DNA from: Populus alba
Lineage: Eukaryota > Streptophyta > Magnoliopsida > Malpighiales > Salicaceae
Assembly: GCF_005239225.2 (NCBI RefSeq)
Contig: NC_133301.1
Location: forward strand, 3,931,157-3,995,156
Direction of reading: 5' to 3'
Length of the DNA: 64,000 nucleotides
Position 1 is the first letter of the stretch. Every line of letters begins with the position of its first letter. The notes beneath the pieces are model-generated. The model saw only the letters and a list, made by a program, of their open reading frames with translations, did no database searches and was not told the DNA's origin. A program made the position numbers and the translations under genes. This document shows, piece after piece, positions 45,418 through 57,100 of this stretch.

Positions 45418-45660
45418 CCTACCTCTTTTCGAGCACGCCTTTGAGCCCTCGCTCCCCTTCGAGCGCGCTTTGGAGCCCTCACCTCCTTTCAAGTGCGCCT
45501 TTGAGCGCTTGCTTCCCTTCGAGTGCGCCTTCAAGCCCTCACCTTCTTTTAAGTGCGCCTTTAAGCCCTCACCTACTTTAAGTGCGCCTTCGGGCCCTCA
45601 ACCATCCTTTTGAGTGCGCCTTCGAGCCCTCAACCATCCTTTTGAGTGCGCCTTCGAGCC
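45418..45660 (+). repeat. 36-bp tandem repeat (GAGTGCGCCTTNGAGCCCTC)
   Basis: About seven copies of a 35-36 bp GC-richer unit. Because the period is a multiple of three it keeps a frame open and spells 12-residue repeats such as PFECAFKPSPSF. I regard this as a repeat artefact, not a gene. Confidence 0.75.
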
Positions 45661-45664
45661 CTCA

Positions 45665-46320
45665 TTTTCCTTTCTTTTTTTACCTGGGTAGGTCACCCAT
45701 CACAATGAGACCCTTTCTTTCTTTTTCTTTTTTTTTTTACTTCGAGCCCTCAACCATCCTTTTGAGTGCGCCTTTGAGCCCTCATTTTCCTTTCTTTTTT
45801 TACTTGGGTAGGTCACCCATCACAATGAGACCCTTTCTTTCTTTTTTTGTTTTTTACTTGGGTAGGTCACCCATTACAATGAGACCTTTTCTTTCTTTTT
45901 TTTGTATTTTCCCACCTAGGTAGGTCACCCATTACAATGAGACCACTTCTAAAAAAAATATCTCTCTATATTTTCACCATCGGGCAAGTCACCTGAAACA
46001 ATGAGACCACTTGTGAGTTTCCTCGCATTTTATCATCGAGTAGGTCGCCTGAAAAAATGAGACCACTTGCGAAATCCTTTGCGATTCTTCTTTCTATTGG
46101 GCAAGTCACCTGGAATAATTAGACCACTCACAAAACCCTTTTCGAGTTTTATTCTTCATCGGGCAAGTCACCTGGAAAAGTGAGACCACTCGTGACATCC
46201 TTCGCGTTGCTTCTTTTTATCAGGCAGGTCGCCTAGAATAATTAGACCACTCGTGAAACCCTTTTCATGTTTTATTCTTCATCGGGCAGGTCACCTAGAA
46301 AAATAAGACCACTCGTAAAA
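45665..46320 (+). repeat. Tandem repeats GGGCAGGTCACCTGGAA...GAGACCACT
   Basis: Two kinds of unit. At 45665-45950: GGGTAGGTCACCCATCACAATGAGACC plus a poly-T/CTTT tract, in four copies. At 45960-46320: units of about 70-85 bp with ATCGGGCA(A/G)GTC(A/G)CCTGGAA...TGAGACCACTCGTGAAA...TTCGCG, in about six copies. Shared with 20975-21200. Confidence 0.75.
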
Positions 46321-46559
46321 TTCTAATTTGATATTTGACCAAACAAACCCCTTTTCGATAATAGAAAATTCCAAAAATATTTGGGGGCCTTCGTTGATTT
46401 ATTTGTAGGCTCCTCGCACTTTGTTTTATTTTTTTCTTTGTGTTTGTATTTTTTGTAGATGTGCTCAATCTGTGGACTATTACTGTTAAATGCAAATATG
46501 TCGTGCAATGTTTTTTTTTTTTACTTCCATCTAAAAAGGGCAAATAATAATAAAGGATA

Positions 46560-47025
46560 AAAAAGAAAAAAATAACATAAAAATTTTCTTCTTCAAATAC
46601 ATTTTGTTCGAAAATATTCACCGACACTAGAAACAGGAATATCGTATCTTTTTGGATTTGTGCGATATTTACCAACGTCAAAGTTGGAATATTCGTAGGA
46701 ATTGTTCACTGACGCTAGAGTCAGGAACATGAAAGGAAGAATAATAAAAAAGGAAAAACGAGAACAAATTCTTAGCAATTTTAGAGAAAATCAACAATGC
46801 AGCCTACCTTAGGAGAACGCTTAAGGGGTGATAGCATCTTTTCTTTTGCGTAACTAGTCACGTACCATAGAATCTATGTTGAGCAAGTAGGGTTCCTAGT
46901 GACCATAATACTAGGTGGCGACACCTTGGACAATACATTTTCCCTTAAAAGAGTAAGATGCCAGATATTTGTTCCTTTTTCAATATAAATTATTTTAATC
47001 GATCGTCGTGATGTTTGAGTGTGAC
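46560..47025 (+). repeat. LTR R-U5 end, Ogre-like
   Basis: Contains the hairpin motifs CCAAC-GTCAAA-GTTGG (46672-46687) and CTGAC-GCTAGA-GTCAG (46709-46724), the CAACAATGCAGCC block, ACTAGGTGGCGACACC, and the terminus GATGTTTGAGTGTGACA at about 47024. The U3 part of the LTR is absent, so the tandem repeats abut a truncated LTR. Confidence 0.65.
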
Positions 47026-47255
47026 AGACCAAATCTCTATTCTTCTTCTTTTTTCTCTTGCTTTTTTATAAATTCGATTGTAATTAGTAATAAAAATACT
47101 TGGATATCTTCGACTCTCTTATCAAAACCTACATAGAAAAACATGAAAAAGGTAACAAATAATACTAAACATAAATATTAACCCATTTACAAATCAAGGG
47201 ATTTTATTTATCTTTTTCTAATTTAATACACAAATAATATAAAAAACCACTTAAG

Positions 47256-47462
47256 CATGTTTGGGAGTGTGGTTGTTGTTGCTTTTAAAAGTGCTTTTCA
47301 CACAAAAAAACATGCCTAAAATATTTTTTTTTATTTTTTAAAAAATTATTTTTGAGATCAGCACATCAAAATGATTTGAAAACATAAAAAATGTATTACT
47401 TTAAAGCAAAAAAAAAATTCAAATTTTTTGAAAAGTGCTTTTCAACAGCAATGTCAAACACC
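47256..47462. mobile_element. MITE with imperfect 8-bp target duplication
   Basis: Ends CATGTTTGGGAGTGTGG and, reverse-complemented, GGTGTTTGACATTGCTG, with subterminal AAAAGTGCTTTTCA at both ends. Flanks CACTTAAG and CTCTTAAG match at 7 of 8 bases, as expected for a hAT-type insertion. Confidence 0.6.
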
Positions 47463-47639
47463 CTCTTAAGACTTTCATCGTCTTCTTCATCATCATAAGA
47501 AGTGAAAAGACAAAACCCTAACTCCACCGTTCAACAACAATAGCAAAACCACTACATAGTTGTACACAACTGACCGTACCAACAACCACTTCTCCTCAAA
47601 AAATCCCCGCCAGCATTATCTAGAATCACATCCTTTGTA

Positions 47640-48190
47640 TAGAGTGTGTTTGTTTTTTAGATAGCTTTTGTGGTTGTGATATGAAAAAAGTAAGTTTTAA
47701 AAAAGTACAGTAAACTATGGTTAATTGGATTTAGATACGTGTTTGGTAAAAATTATTGTTGAAGTTTATGTGTAGCAAAAAACATGTATAAAATGTTTGG
47801 TTGTTGTGTTTGGGGGTATAGTTGCGGTTGCTTTTCAAAGTGTTTTTTACTTGAAAATGCATTAAAATAATGTTTTATTTAAAAAATATATTTTTAGTAT
47901 CAGCACATCAAAATGATTTGAAAAAACATAAAAAAAAAATATTAATTTGGAGCTGAGAAAAAAATATAAAAAATTCATTTTTTTTTCAAAAATGCTTTTG
48001 AAACGCAAAAACAAATAGGGTTTTACGAAACTCAATTTAAAAAAAGCATGTAAAAACTGCTTCACAAAAACTACGTTTTAAACTCAATTTTTTAATGGAC
48101 CCCGCAGCATAAAATACAGTTTGGTGTGTTGTCAAACCTTGCTACGTTTATTTCACCGTAAACACAGAAACTAGCAAAAAATAAACAAAA
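47640..48190. mobile_element. Outer MITE interrupted by an inner MITE
   Basis: The left part (TAGCTTTTGTGGTTGTGATATGAAAAAAGT, GTGTTTGGTAAAAATTATTG) resembles the MITE at 12702. Its right end (CAAACCTTGCTACGTTTATTTCACCGTAAACAC) comes after the inserted element. Confidence 0.45.
47807..48016. mobile_element. Inner MITE, same family as 47256-47462
   Basis: Starts GTGTTTGGGGGTATAGTTGCGGTTGCTTTTCAAAGTG and shares the internal block TCAGCACATCAAAATGATTTG with 47256-47462. Ends near GCTTTTGAAACGCAAAAACAAATAG. Size about 210 bp. Confidence 0.55.
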
Positions 48191-49789
48191 CCATAGACTT
48201 CAAGCACTGCTCGTGTAAATTTCAAGTTCTTAATCAATGATTGTTTATTCGATGGTTGATTGGTTTGCTTTAATTTCTTAATGATGATGTGATAAGTGTT
48301 TTTAGAGAGGATTATAAAAGAAAATCATGATTGGATAGTAGATCTCATTTTTATTATTGAATGATATTTGATAGGTCTATTATAAAAAAACTAATGATTT
48401 TTTAAAACAAAATTTAATTGAATTAATAAAATTTGGTCAAAATAAAATAAATGAAAATAAGCCCATTATGAAGATTAGTTAGATAATTGCTATGAAATAT
48501 CCATATTGAAAATTATCTCCAACCCTATAGGAAATATTAGAAGAAAAAAAAATTAAACTCAAACGATAGAAGTGGAACATTTTGAAAACCATAAGATCTG
48601 TAGGTTGTGATAATATTAAGGACATCTTGGTTATATTTTCATTTATAGTGCCTATAAATTGTATATATAATTCTTTGTACACACATACAGCTATCAGAAC
48701 CTCTCCCACTTCCTAGGGCTTGATTATTATTTTAGTCAATTTGTTTACGAGCTTTTCGATTATTTTTTGATCTTTTTCTCTACTATAACTACTTTGTCAA
48801 GTCATTTTCAACATATTATTAAGAAATTATATAATCATCAGGTTCACTGTAGTAACCACTACATGTATCTTCATATACGCCCTGAAGTTTGCATTCGATT
48901 CACAAGCTTCTAGGTTGCTCAGGTCATTATATTTGGTATGACCTGTTGACAAAGCTTGTCGATTTATTTGTACTTTTTGCTACCCAATATAATTAGCTTC
49001 TTACTATTGTTTTTTAGACATTTCTCTTTTCATTAATGATGTTTATTTTGTCTAATTTCACCTCTATAATAAGGTTTTCTCTTTTGATATTTTGTTTTTT
49101 CTTCCAATCACTGATAGATCAATTTCTCATGAAAGTTTCAAAATGTGTCATCGAGTAATGTGACACTAAAACAATAGTGTTGTCACTTAGGTTGACCTTC
49201 AAGTTTCAAGCAAACTCTTTCTCATAGTGGTTTATTTATTTTTTTAATATTTACTATCTAAGTTGTATCAAATTCATGGTTTTTTTTTATTATTAATTGC
49301 AATCATATGATATATCATCATAAATATTAGATTATAAAATAAACTAAAAAATGGTAGAAACATGACATATCATACTAAATATTAGAAAATAAATTTTAAA
49401 AAATCAAAGGTTTTCAGATTGTGGTCCAAAGCTTCATTTTGTTCACGTTTCTATCCCTGAATTAGAGAGAGCAGAGAGAGTTGCTTGAAAACATTAGAGG
49501 AGAAAGAAAAGTATCGGTTAACCATATTTCAACAACTAAAAAAATCATTATTGGTGTCAATGAGTTTCATTTCATGAAAAGAGTTTCATTAAGGGTTTTT
49601 TAATCATAATGTTTCAAAAGTAAACAAAGTTATCTGTTAACATAGCATATATCAAACACATCATTACACTAGCATAAAGGATCATGGACATGTCTTTCAC
49701 TTCATCATCTATCTTCAAGTACTATGCAATAAATAATCTGAAATGACTTTTTAAAGGTGTACTCGTTGGTTTTGCATTATCCATGTTAA
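48191..49789. other. Intergenic DNA, no gene supported
   Basis: AT-rich. 49480-49600 resembles 56110-56220 (ACAACTAAAAAAATCATTATTGGTGTCAATGAGTTTCATTT versus the ACCAAAACAATTAATGTTCGTGTCAAATGGTTCC type), so a dispersed repeat is present. The 3' LTR of the copia element on the right may be here but was not delimited. Confidence 0.35.
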
Positions 49790-50410
49790 ATGTTTCAAAC
49801 ACTTTCTCAACATACCTACATTGAGATAACTATAATCTCTTGGTAGTTTTATCTCTATGAATCTTCATCCTAATAATCTTCTTGGCAGCATCCAAATCTT
49901 TCATGTCAAATTCTATACTCAACGAAATCTTTAACTTGTTGGCTCACTCATACTCTTTGCAGCAATAAGCATATGATCCAAATAAAGCAACAGAAAAATA
50001 AAAGAATCATCATCAAGGCTCTTTACATAAATACAACAGTCATACTTACATTTTTAATAATCAATCCTAATCGAATAGGAGTCAAATTATTTGCACCACT
50101 GCCTTGGAGCCTATTTCAGTCCATAAAGTGATTTCCTCAAATTACAGACCAAGTGTACATATCTAGTTTTACTAAACCCTTGTTGCTATACTGTGTAAAT
50201 TTTCTCCTCCAAATCAATATAGAGAAAAGATGTATTGACATCCATCTACTCTTAACACTGCATATGAAAATGTGCAAGCAAGCTTAACATTAACCTGATG
50301 GTTGTCTAACTACAGGGAAAAATATTTCACTTAGTCAACCTCTTTCTTCTTTGAGTAACCTTTTGCTACTAAACAAGCCTTGAACTTCTCACCCTTTTTT
50401 TTTAATATTG
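49790..50410 (-). pseudogene. Tork-like copia reverse transcriptase
   Basis: Frames on the minus strand contain KFKACLVAKGYSKKKEVD (near 50390), the SLYGL-type and SPRQW-like region near 50140-50080, and the active-site segment reading YLDHMLIAAK (49984-49955), in which the second catalytic Asp is His. Downstream pieces around LRKCLKHLTWI complete the palm and thumb region. Many stops and frame changes. In an active element this enzyme would copy RNA into cDNA within the particle. Confidence 0.65.
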
Positions 50411-50899
50411 TTTCTTTCTTTTTATACTCATTTGTATCATATCGCCCTTATCCCCTCTAGAAGTTCTACCAATCACATGTCTAATTTTTATGTAGAGACT
50501 TCATTTTTTCTTCTATAACATCCATCCATTTATTTTTATCTTGGTTGTGTAATGCCACATAAAAAGTGGTAGGATCCCCATTGCTAGTAATGAGTGCATA
50601 AGAGACCAAATCTTCAAAACCATACATGATGGGTGGCCTAATGGTGTGTTTGGGCCTACCTAAAGCTGTACTATCATGTTGTTGATCTTATGAATTGGAA
50701 TTCCCTAAATTCTTAATGTCTTCTTCTTAAATAAAAGTATCTAGCTCCACTTGCACCTCGTGGTTATTGTTGTTGCAATTTTCTAGCACCTGTTTCTTTT
50801 CTTTCTAAGTACACTGCAACACGGTTTTTTCATTAAAAATCACAACTTTACTGATCATCACCTTGTTTTCCTTTGGATCTTAGAGCCTGAAACCTTTTA

Positions 50900-51370
50900 C
50901 CCATTTCTAATGCCATAAAAAGATACATTATCTAGACTTTTTATCAATCTTTAATCTCTCATCACTAGAATCAAGCACATAGGCTAGACATTCAAACACT
51001 CTAAAAAACATTAGTCTATTGGACTATATGTCCATTCCTCTTCTACTACTTTCACATTTGGGATTTCCTTAGATGATCTATTAATCAAGAAACATGTCAT
51101 ATTCATTATTATTGTCTAGAAATTCTTAGAAAGCCTTGCATGTATCCCAAAACACCTTGCTTTTTCGGTTATTATTATATGCATCATTTCCACTACACCA
51201 TTTTGTTATGGTGTCTTATGCATTATGAAGTGTTTTTCATCTCATACTGATCACACAATTCCATAAGCTTTGAATATGTGCACCTAGTACCATTGTCTGA
51301 CCGAAAGCTTTTGATTTTCCTTCCAATCTAGTTTTCTACTTCTTTTTTTCATACCTTGAACTTGGCAAAT
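50900..51370 (-). pseudogene. Tork-like copia integrase core remnant
   Basis: Minus-strand text shows KIKSFRSDNGTRCTYSKL (about 51325-51272), the second acidic block of the integrase core (SDNG), and then a frame-shifted HNKMV segment. It follows the pre-integrase domain directly. Stops at about 51225 and beyond interrupt it. Confidence 0.6.
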
Positions 51371-51371
51371 A

Positions 51372-51800
51372 TTAGTCAAGACTCCCATATGTCTTGTTTA
51401 TGATTGTTTTGAACTGTACCTTATTCTGTTTTCTAAAAACACAATACCTACAAAATTTAAGTTTGCATGTTTTGACATCCTTTAATAGATTTTTCTTATA
51501 AAGCTGCATGATCCCACGCTCACCCATATGGCCTAATCGCATGTGCCATAAGACTATGTTATTTGACTTGTATTTTAGGATTGCAACTCCTACAACTGTG
51601 GTATGTAGCAATATATAAATGTTTCCCAGCAATCTTTGTCCATTCATCACTATCATAACACCTTTACTCACTTTCAATGCTCCACCTTCAAGATAAAAGC
51701 TCCACCTATTATGGTATAAAGTATCCAATAAAATCAGATTCTTACTTAAATCCGGTATATGTCTAACATCACACAAAGTTCTAACAATACCATCAAACAT
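51372..51800 (-). pseudogene. Copia GAG-pre-integrase domain
   Basis: A 142-residue open segment reading GIVRTLCDVRHIPDLSKNLI, LDTLYHNRWSFYLEGG, then KVSKGVMIVMNGQRLLGNIY and the integrase zinc-finger-type stretch LWHMRLGHMGERGIMQLYKK...CRYCVFRKQNKV (H-H-C-C pattern). This is the typical copia protease-integrase junction. It is internally open but lacks protease upstream in frame and integrase continuity downstream. Confidence 0.8.
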
Positions 51801-52059
51801 TTTAATTATGATATTTTATATTCCAACAACTTTGTATGGATCATTATTACCCATTATAATATAACCTAAATTGATTAATTTGTAATTTTCTAACCAATAT
51901 TTATTGGGAGTCATATGATAAGAACATGCATAATCCAATATCTAAAAATCTATGGGATGATATGAACTAGATGAAACAGAAAGCATGTCTTTTTTACCGC
52001 TCTCTAAGTCTTTTTCCGCTACATTTACAGACTTTGATGAACCATCTTTGTTCTTTGCA

Positions 52060-52760
52060 TCCCCTTTATTTTTCTCTAGATATTCTTGTTTTTATATGTC
52101 CTGTTTTTCCACACTTATAACACTACATTTCCTTCCTCTTCCTAGATTTTTACCAAGCTTTATTGTTCCTTAATTTGTTTCAGGACTTGTTTCTCCATGC
52201 TCTTGATTACTCCTCAACACCAACCCTTCACCTTGTGAGTTTTCATCACTAGCTTTTTTCCTCGAATTAAAGCTTAATAAGGCACTTGTGATCTCTTTCA
52301 ATAAAAGAGTTTCTTTCCTTCACATCTAAGTTGTAACCAAATTTTCATACATTAGAGAAGCAAGTAGGGAATTCAGTAATATCAACGTTATGTCTTTGTC
52401 GTCAAAATTCATATTAACATGTTTCAAATTGCTAACGATCTGATTGAACACATTAATATGCAAATTCATATATGTACCCTCTAACATCTTAAAACCAAAC
52501 ATTTTCTACTTAAGATAAAGTTTGTTCGACAATGACCTAGACATGCATTGACTTTCTAGTTTTATCCAAATTGTTGATGCTGATTCCTCATCCATGACAT
52601 GATACATCACGTCATCATCCTGATAAAGCCTGATAATTATCGCAACCCTCGCTTCCAGTTCCAACCGGTCTATATTGTTCATGTTTTCTGGTTGTTTCCG
52701 TATAACGCCTTCACCATGCCTTACTGCACCAACAAATCCTTCACCCTTCTCTTTCATAAT
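52060..52760 (-). pseudogene. Copia Gag with degenerate zinc knuckle
   Basis: The open segment 52757-52506 reads ELEARVAIIIRLYQDDDVMY, then EESASTIWIKLESQCMSRSL and SNKLYLK, a copia Gag (UBN2-type) region. The frame then breaks. Near 52140-52095 a CYKCGKTGHIKTR segment gives C-x2-C-x4-H with the last Cys replaced. Gag would package element RNA. Interrupted by several stops. Confidence 0.7.
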
Positions 52761-52830
52761 CTGAAATTGCTTGAACCATCAAACTTAATCATATTGAATT
52801 TTGCATAAGAAATCCTTGACATCGTTATAG

Positions 52831-52842
52831 GATTTGATACCA
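52831..52842 (-). promoter_or_regulatory. Primer-binding site, tRNA-Met type
   Basis: The minus strand reads TGGTATCAAATC, two bases from the LTR terminus (CACAACA at 52845). Usual copia primer site with slight drift. Confidence 0.65.
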
Positions 52843-52844
52843 AT

Positions 52845-53190
52845 TGTTGTGAAAACCTGCAACAATTATAGATGAATATTGCAATAGGAGTGAAACTAGA
52901 ATGAACACAAGATTTAACGTGGTTTGACAATGTGCCTATATCCTCAAGAGCAATGAGTTTTTATTTCCACCCTATCGAAATAGGGTTACATGATATGTGT
53001 TTATAGTAGACTCTAAATCACCCCAGGAAATCCCAGTCATCCAAGAATTATTAATATATTTCATTCACTCTAACATCTGCCTATAAGCCACAAACTACAA
53101 CAATGAGAGATTACTTTTAAAGAATGGAAGGCCATTGTAGAACTCGTATTTGTATTTATGTAAAATGAACCTTTTTTCATTTAGAAGAGC
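52845..53190 (-). repeat. 5' LTR of the Tork-like copia element (right end uncertain)
   Basis: Starts TGTTGTGAAAACCTGC on the plus strand, with ACACAAGATTTAACGTGGTTTG further in, a common copia LTR block. Its outer border could not be set. Confidence 0.45.
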
Positions 53191-53194
53191 TGCT

Positions 53195-53278
53195 ACCACT
53201 TAATCTCCATGTTCTCTTGAATAATAATGCTTTGTTACCACTTAATCTCCATGTTCACTTGAATAATAATGTTTTGTT
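53195..53278. repeat. 42-bp tandem duplication
   Basis: ACCACTTAATCTCCATGTTC and following bases occur twice (53195-53236 and 53237-53278) with two differences. Confidence 0.85.
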
Positions 53279-53559
53279 TCGACTAGTTAGAGATTCGAAT
53301 CGCAAACCTCCCTTCTATTTCCCTCCAGCCACAAATTTCCAGGCTACCTTACTAATTCTCCTCTCCTCCGAATCCCCATCACATAGAACCCTCCTCATGT
53401 AAATTATCTCTTGAATTTATTTTTTCATCCTAATATATCATTGTGTGACAGATACACTTGTAAACTGTAAACTATATATACAATACATGCAGGAATCTCA
53501 TACACGAAGTGTGAGTGATTGTTTTTCTGGAAAGTTGCTGTGACAAAATATAAAACTTT

Positions 53560-54090
53560 AATTAATTAGGATCCTCTCGGGTTTTTTTTTTCTTGGTTCC
53601 ATAAGTTAATATCTTCGTCAGTGCCAGCTTGCTGTCTGCCCTCCCTGACATTATATATTTTCACAAAATGCAAGTGCTCCAAATTAAGACGCCATTGGAT
53701 TCTGCAAGAGTAAAAGGGCCCGGTAAGCACTTGTGTCTGAAGAGATGAAGACCTTACTAAGGGCAATTCCTGAAAGTAAAAGGCAGACACATATGTATGA
53801 CCAGAAGGCCTAAGACTCTAGAATTGAAAGCGAAATGCACAGGGGAGTTAATATAAAAGAAAAACAAGAGGGCTTCATTACTTGGATTTTGGAGATGAAA
53901 ACTCTCGCACTCATAAATAATTGAGCTCCTCCTACTTTGACACTACAAAATACGGGCCACAAGCAAAGAACATGCATTCGCAAGTCTGACGAGATGGCCA
54001 AAAAGAAAAATACAAAAGGTTGTAAGGTGGAAGCCATTGATGAATGAAGGAGAGAGAGAGAGTTGAAATTATGCGACTGGGTCACTATCT
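53560..54090 (-). other. Possible 5' region of an unknown small gene
   Basis: On the minus strand a CT microsatellite (about 54063-54052) is followed by CTTCATTCATCAATGG and a frame starting MASTLQPFVFFFLAISS, a plausible signal peptide. CT repeats before ATG are common in plant 5' leaders. The frame stays open for 91 residues counted from an earlier ATG, then ends. TTTTACTCTTGCAG at about 53712-53699 could be a splice acceptor. The region is less AT-rich than its surroundings. I do not recognise the product, and it may be a chance frame. Confidence 0.2.
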
Positions 54091-54119
54091 GGAGAAATTG
54101 TGTTGTATCGTTAACAGGA

Positions 54120-57100
54120 ATGCATGTCTCAAATTGAGCAGTAATTTCAAAGACAAGAGCTAGCTAGCATCTATTCTTGACTTTATGGAATCAATTTCAA
54201 AGACAGGAGCTAGCATTTGTTTTTGACTTTTACTCAGCAACATTAATTCATGACATTATTTCAAAATCCACACTGCTGTACAATTCTATTTCTTATCTCT
54301 TTACTGACATTTAAATGAGTGGGCTCCCGTACATTTATAGTTTTTATCATTGGTTTCCAAATCAAATCAAAATACTAAGAACAATCAATATTTTTTGTCC
54401 CGCAAGTAGAGGTTTTAATCAATTCCTCGAAAAGAAAGAAAAAAATAAGAAGAGTTTTTAATCATTAGATTCTTAATATTCTTACTGTTGATAAATGTGA
54501 TTAGTTTAGTTAATAGAGATTTTTTTTTTTTTTCTTACAACCAATATTGTCATTTCAAGGAATCTCAAATTATTCCTGCACGGCAGATGGAAGACAAGGA
54601 AAAATGGTAGGAAAATTTTGTCAAAAATCAATTGGACAATAATAAGTAATATAAATAATATAATATCTTGAGATTTAATGTAACAGTTTAAGTTATTAAA
54701 TTGAAATAGTTTTTTAACATAATACCATAGCTTTAATGATCAAGCCGTCACGAGTTCAAATTTTATCCTTATTTATTTGATAAAAAATTAAAATATAAGA
54801 TAATATATAGATCCATGTAAGTTTCAAGCTCAAAAAATTTTTATTTAAAATAATATATTAAAAAATAATATAAATCATATTCTAAAAACTAATCTAACTT
54901 AAATATATTTAAACAATAAACTGAACAGCATTGAAAATGATTTAATTAAACCTTAAAATCGCCACTTAAATTATTAATTATAGCTGCAACTTCTGTTTCT
55001 GCTAGGGCCCTAAATTCGTTTGTTTTCTTGTTTAGTTCTCTGTTTGACGTCCTCTCCACATGCTCCAACCCTGAGGCTTGGTCCACCTAAACTGAAACAC
55101 AAAACCAAAACATCTGCGACGGCACGTACCAATGTCGTTTCAACCTTTATACAACACCTCCTTTTCTGTCTATTCACTCTGGGCACAGTAAGATTCTTGA
55201 TTACGATGGGAGCAACTTATTAAGTATCAGCTTCTAACGTCATTATCAATTTTTTGCCGTTGATCCTGCGCCCTAATCATTAATTACTTGACATGTTTGC
55301 TACATACATATATATTATCAAAATCATTTTACCATTATTTTGAACGGTGTTTATAGCCATATGTTTTAAAGGTGATAATTGTGTAATATGTGTTTGCTCC
55401 AGTCTCTCTCATTTGGCAAAATTCAGACCGTGAGCAAAAGTACAACGGCTAAATTAGCACTTTGAAAAATAATTATACTCACAGACAAAAGTACTCTTAT
55501 TAAGTTATATGGCTTGTTTGTTTATATTTAAAAAAGTAGTTATGTGTGAAATAGTAACTCAACGGCAAGGAGGAAAGCAAAGACAGCTATTGTATCAAGT
55601 GCCATCTTCTGTTCTTTGTTCAGTTTGTGTTCTTGGGAATAAAGTTCCGTTCTATGGTTTGTGTAATAAGTGTTGATTTGGACAACGTCTTGTATTAGTT
55701 TCTCATAAAGTTTCCCATTAAATAAGAAAACAAAACTCATGGGTGTTTCCTTAAAGCATAAATCTTTTGTTCATCCTCTTATATTTACTTTTCAAAATTT
55801 TTATTTTTTTTAATTCCATTCTCTTTTTTCTTTCATGCGACTGCATCTTTTTTAGATCAAATTCAAGCTCAATTGAATCAACTTTGTTGGCTAAAGATGA
55901 AATTGAAAAATAGAGGACCAAAAGCAAAAAAGTGTTATAAATGAGTAATGGTTTCAAAATTCACAATAAAAATTTTAATTTAGTTCTCATACTTTAAAAA
56001 ATATATATTTGGTACCTTAATATTTTCTCAATTTAATTTTCGTATAAAAAACTATTTTTTTCTTCAATTTTTTAGTAACTGGTTTAAGAGATGAGATAGA
56101 GTGGTCGCCAAATTGCGATGTAGAGAGAGAAATATCATGGACACCAATTTCAACCACCAAAACAATTAATGTTCGTGTCAAATGGTTCCATTTAATTAGA
56201 GAAGTTCATATTATGTGATTTTTTTACCTTGAAAGTGCTTAGAAAAACATATATAAGCTTAGAAAGATTTTTTGTATTGGCTTGATTTCGGGTTTTATGA
56301 CGGTTTTTTGGGATTTTAAGGTTATGTACAGGTTTATCATGATTTCTATAGTGTTTTCTTTGTGTTTTAGGTAAAAAAAAAGTTTGAAAAATGAATTTTT
56401 GGGTCAAAAAACCTTATATCTTGGAAAAATCAGATGATGCATCGTCTATATTAGTAGGAGACGCCTCATTTGACTATATTTTTTTTTCAAAAAATACTGG
56501 GATGGATAAACAAAATGGCCCAAACGAGCAGGCCTGTGCATGGGCCCGAACAAAATGGACCAGAGGAGTTGGCTTGGTCTGTTCATGTCTAAGAGCGCAT
56601 AACCTTTTTCTTTTTCTAAATTATTTTTAAAAAAATGAATGATTTTTTTATATGTTTTTTTTTTCAAAATTAATTTTTTTATTTATATTTAGATTAATAC
56701 ATCTTCTCTCTTTTATTTATTTTTTTATAAAGACTCTTTTAAATGACAATTATTTTTTTAATATCCATTTAACTTTTTAAGATGTTTTTCTTATTCATAT
56801 ATTATTATTTTTAATAATTTAAATAGATGAACTTTTTTAAAATAAAAAATATTTATTTTCAAATGATATATCGAATATGTGCAGCCTTGCATTATATTTT
56901 TTTTTCCTTTTTTATTTAATTAATTTAATATGTGTGTCTATTTCTATTAATATTTGATTGAAAAAAAAATTATTTTAATTAAAAAAATTTTAGCAAATAT
57001 AATCGGATAAATATCCCGTTTTCATAAAATTAAATATATTGATCTACATATGTTTCTCTATTTTTCATATTTTATTTTTTGTTATCATTTATGACTTCTT

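Larger units (their letters stand above)
49790..53190 (-). mobile_element. Tork-like Ty1/copia element, degenerate
   Basis: On the minus strand: an LTR beginning of unknown right limit with its U5 end at 52845, a tRNA-Met-type primer site, gag, zinc knuckle, pre-integrase domain, integrase and RT. Order and motifs fit copia. All domains are broken. Confidence 0.7.

Noticed and set aside
45185..45923. Frames of 142 and 113 residues with repeated Pro/Phe motifs
   Set aside because: They are the translation of 36-bp and T-rich tandem repeats; openness follows from the repeat period.
45960..46320. CRISPR-like array of regular repeats
   Set aside because: Units of 70-85 bp vary throughout, there are no constant direct repeats with unique spacers, and the organism is a plant.
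55540..55957. Two minus-strand frames of 66 and 68 residues with hydrophobic ends
   Set aside because: Too short and unrecognised; AT-rich DNA readily gives such hydrophobic frames.
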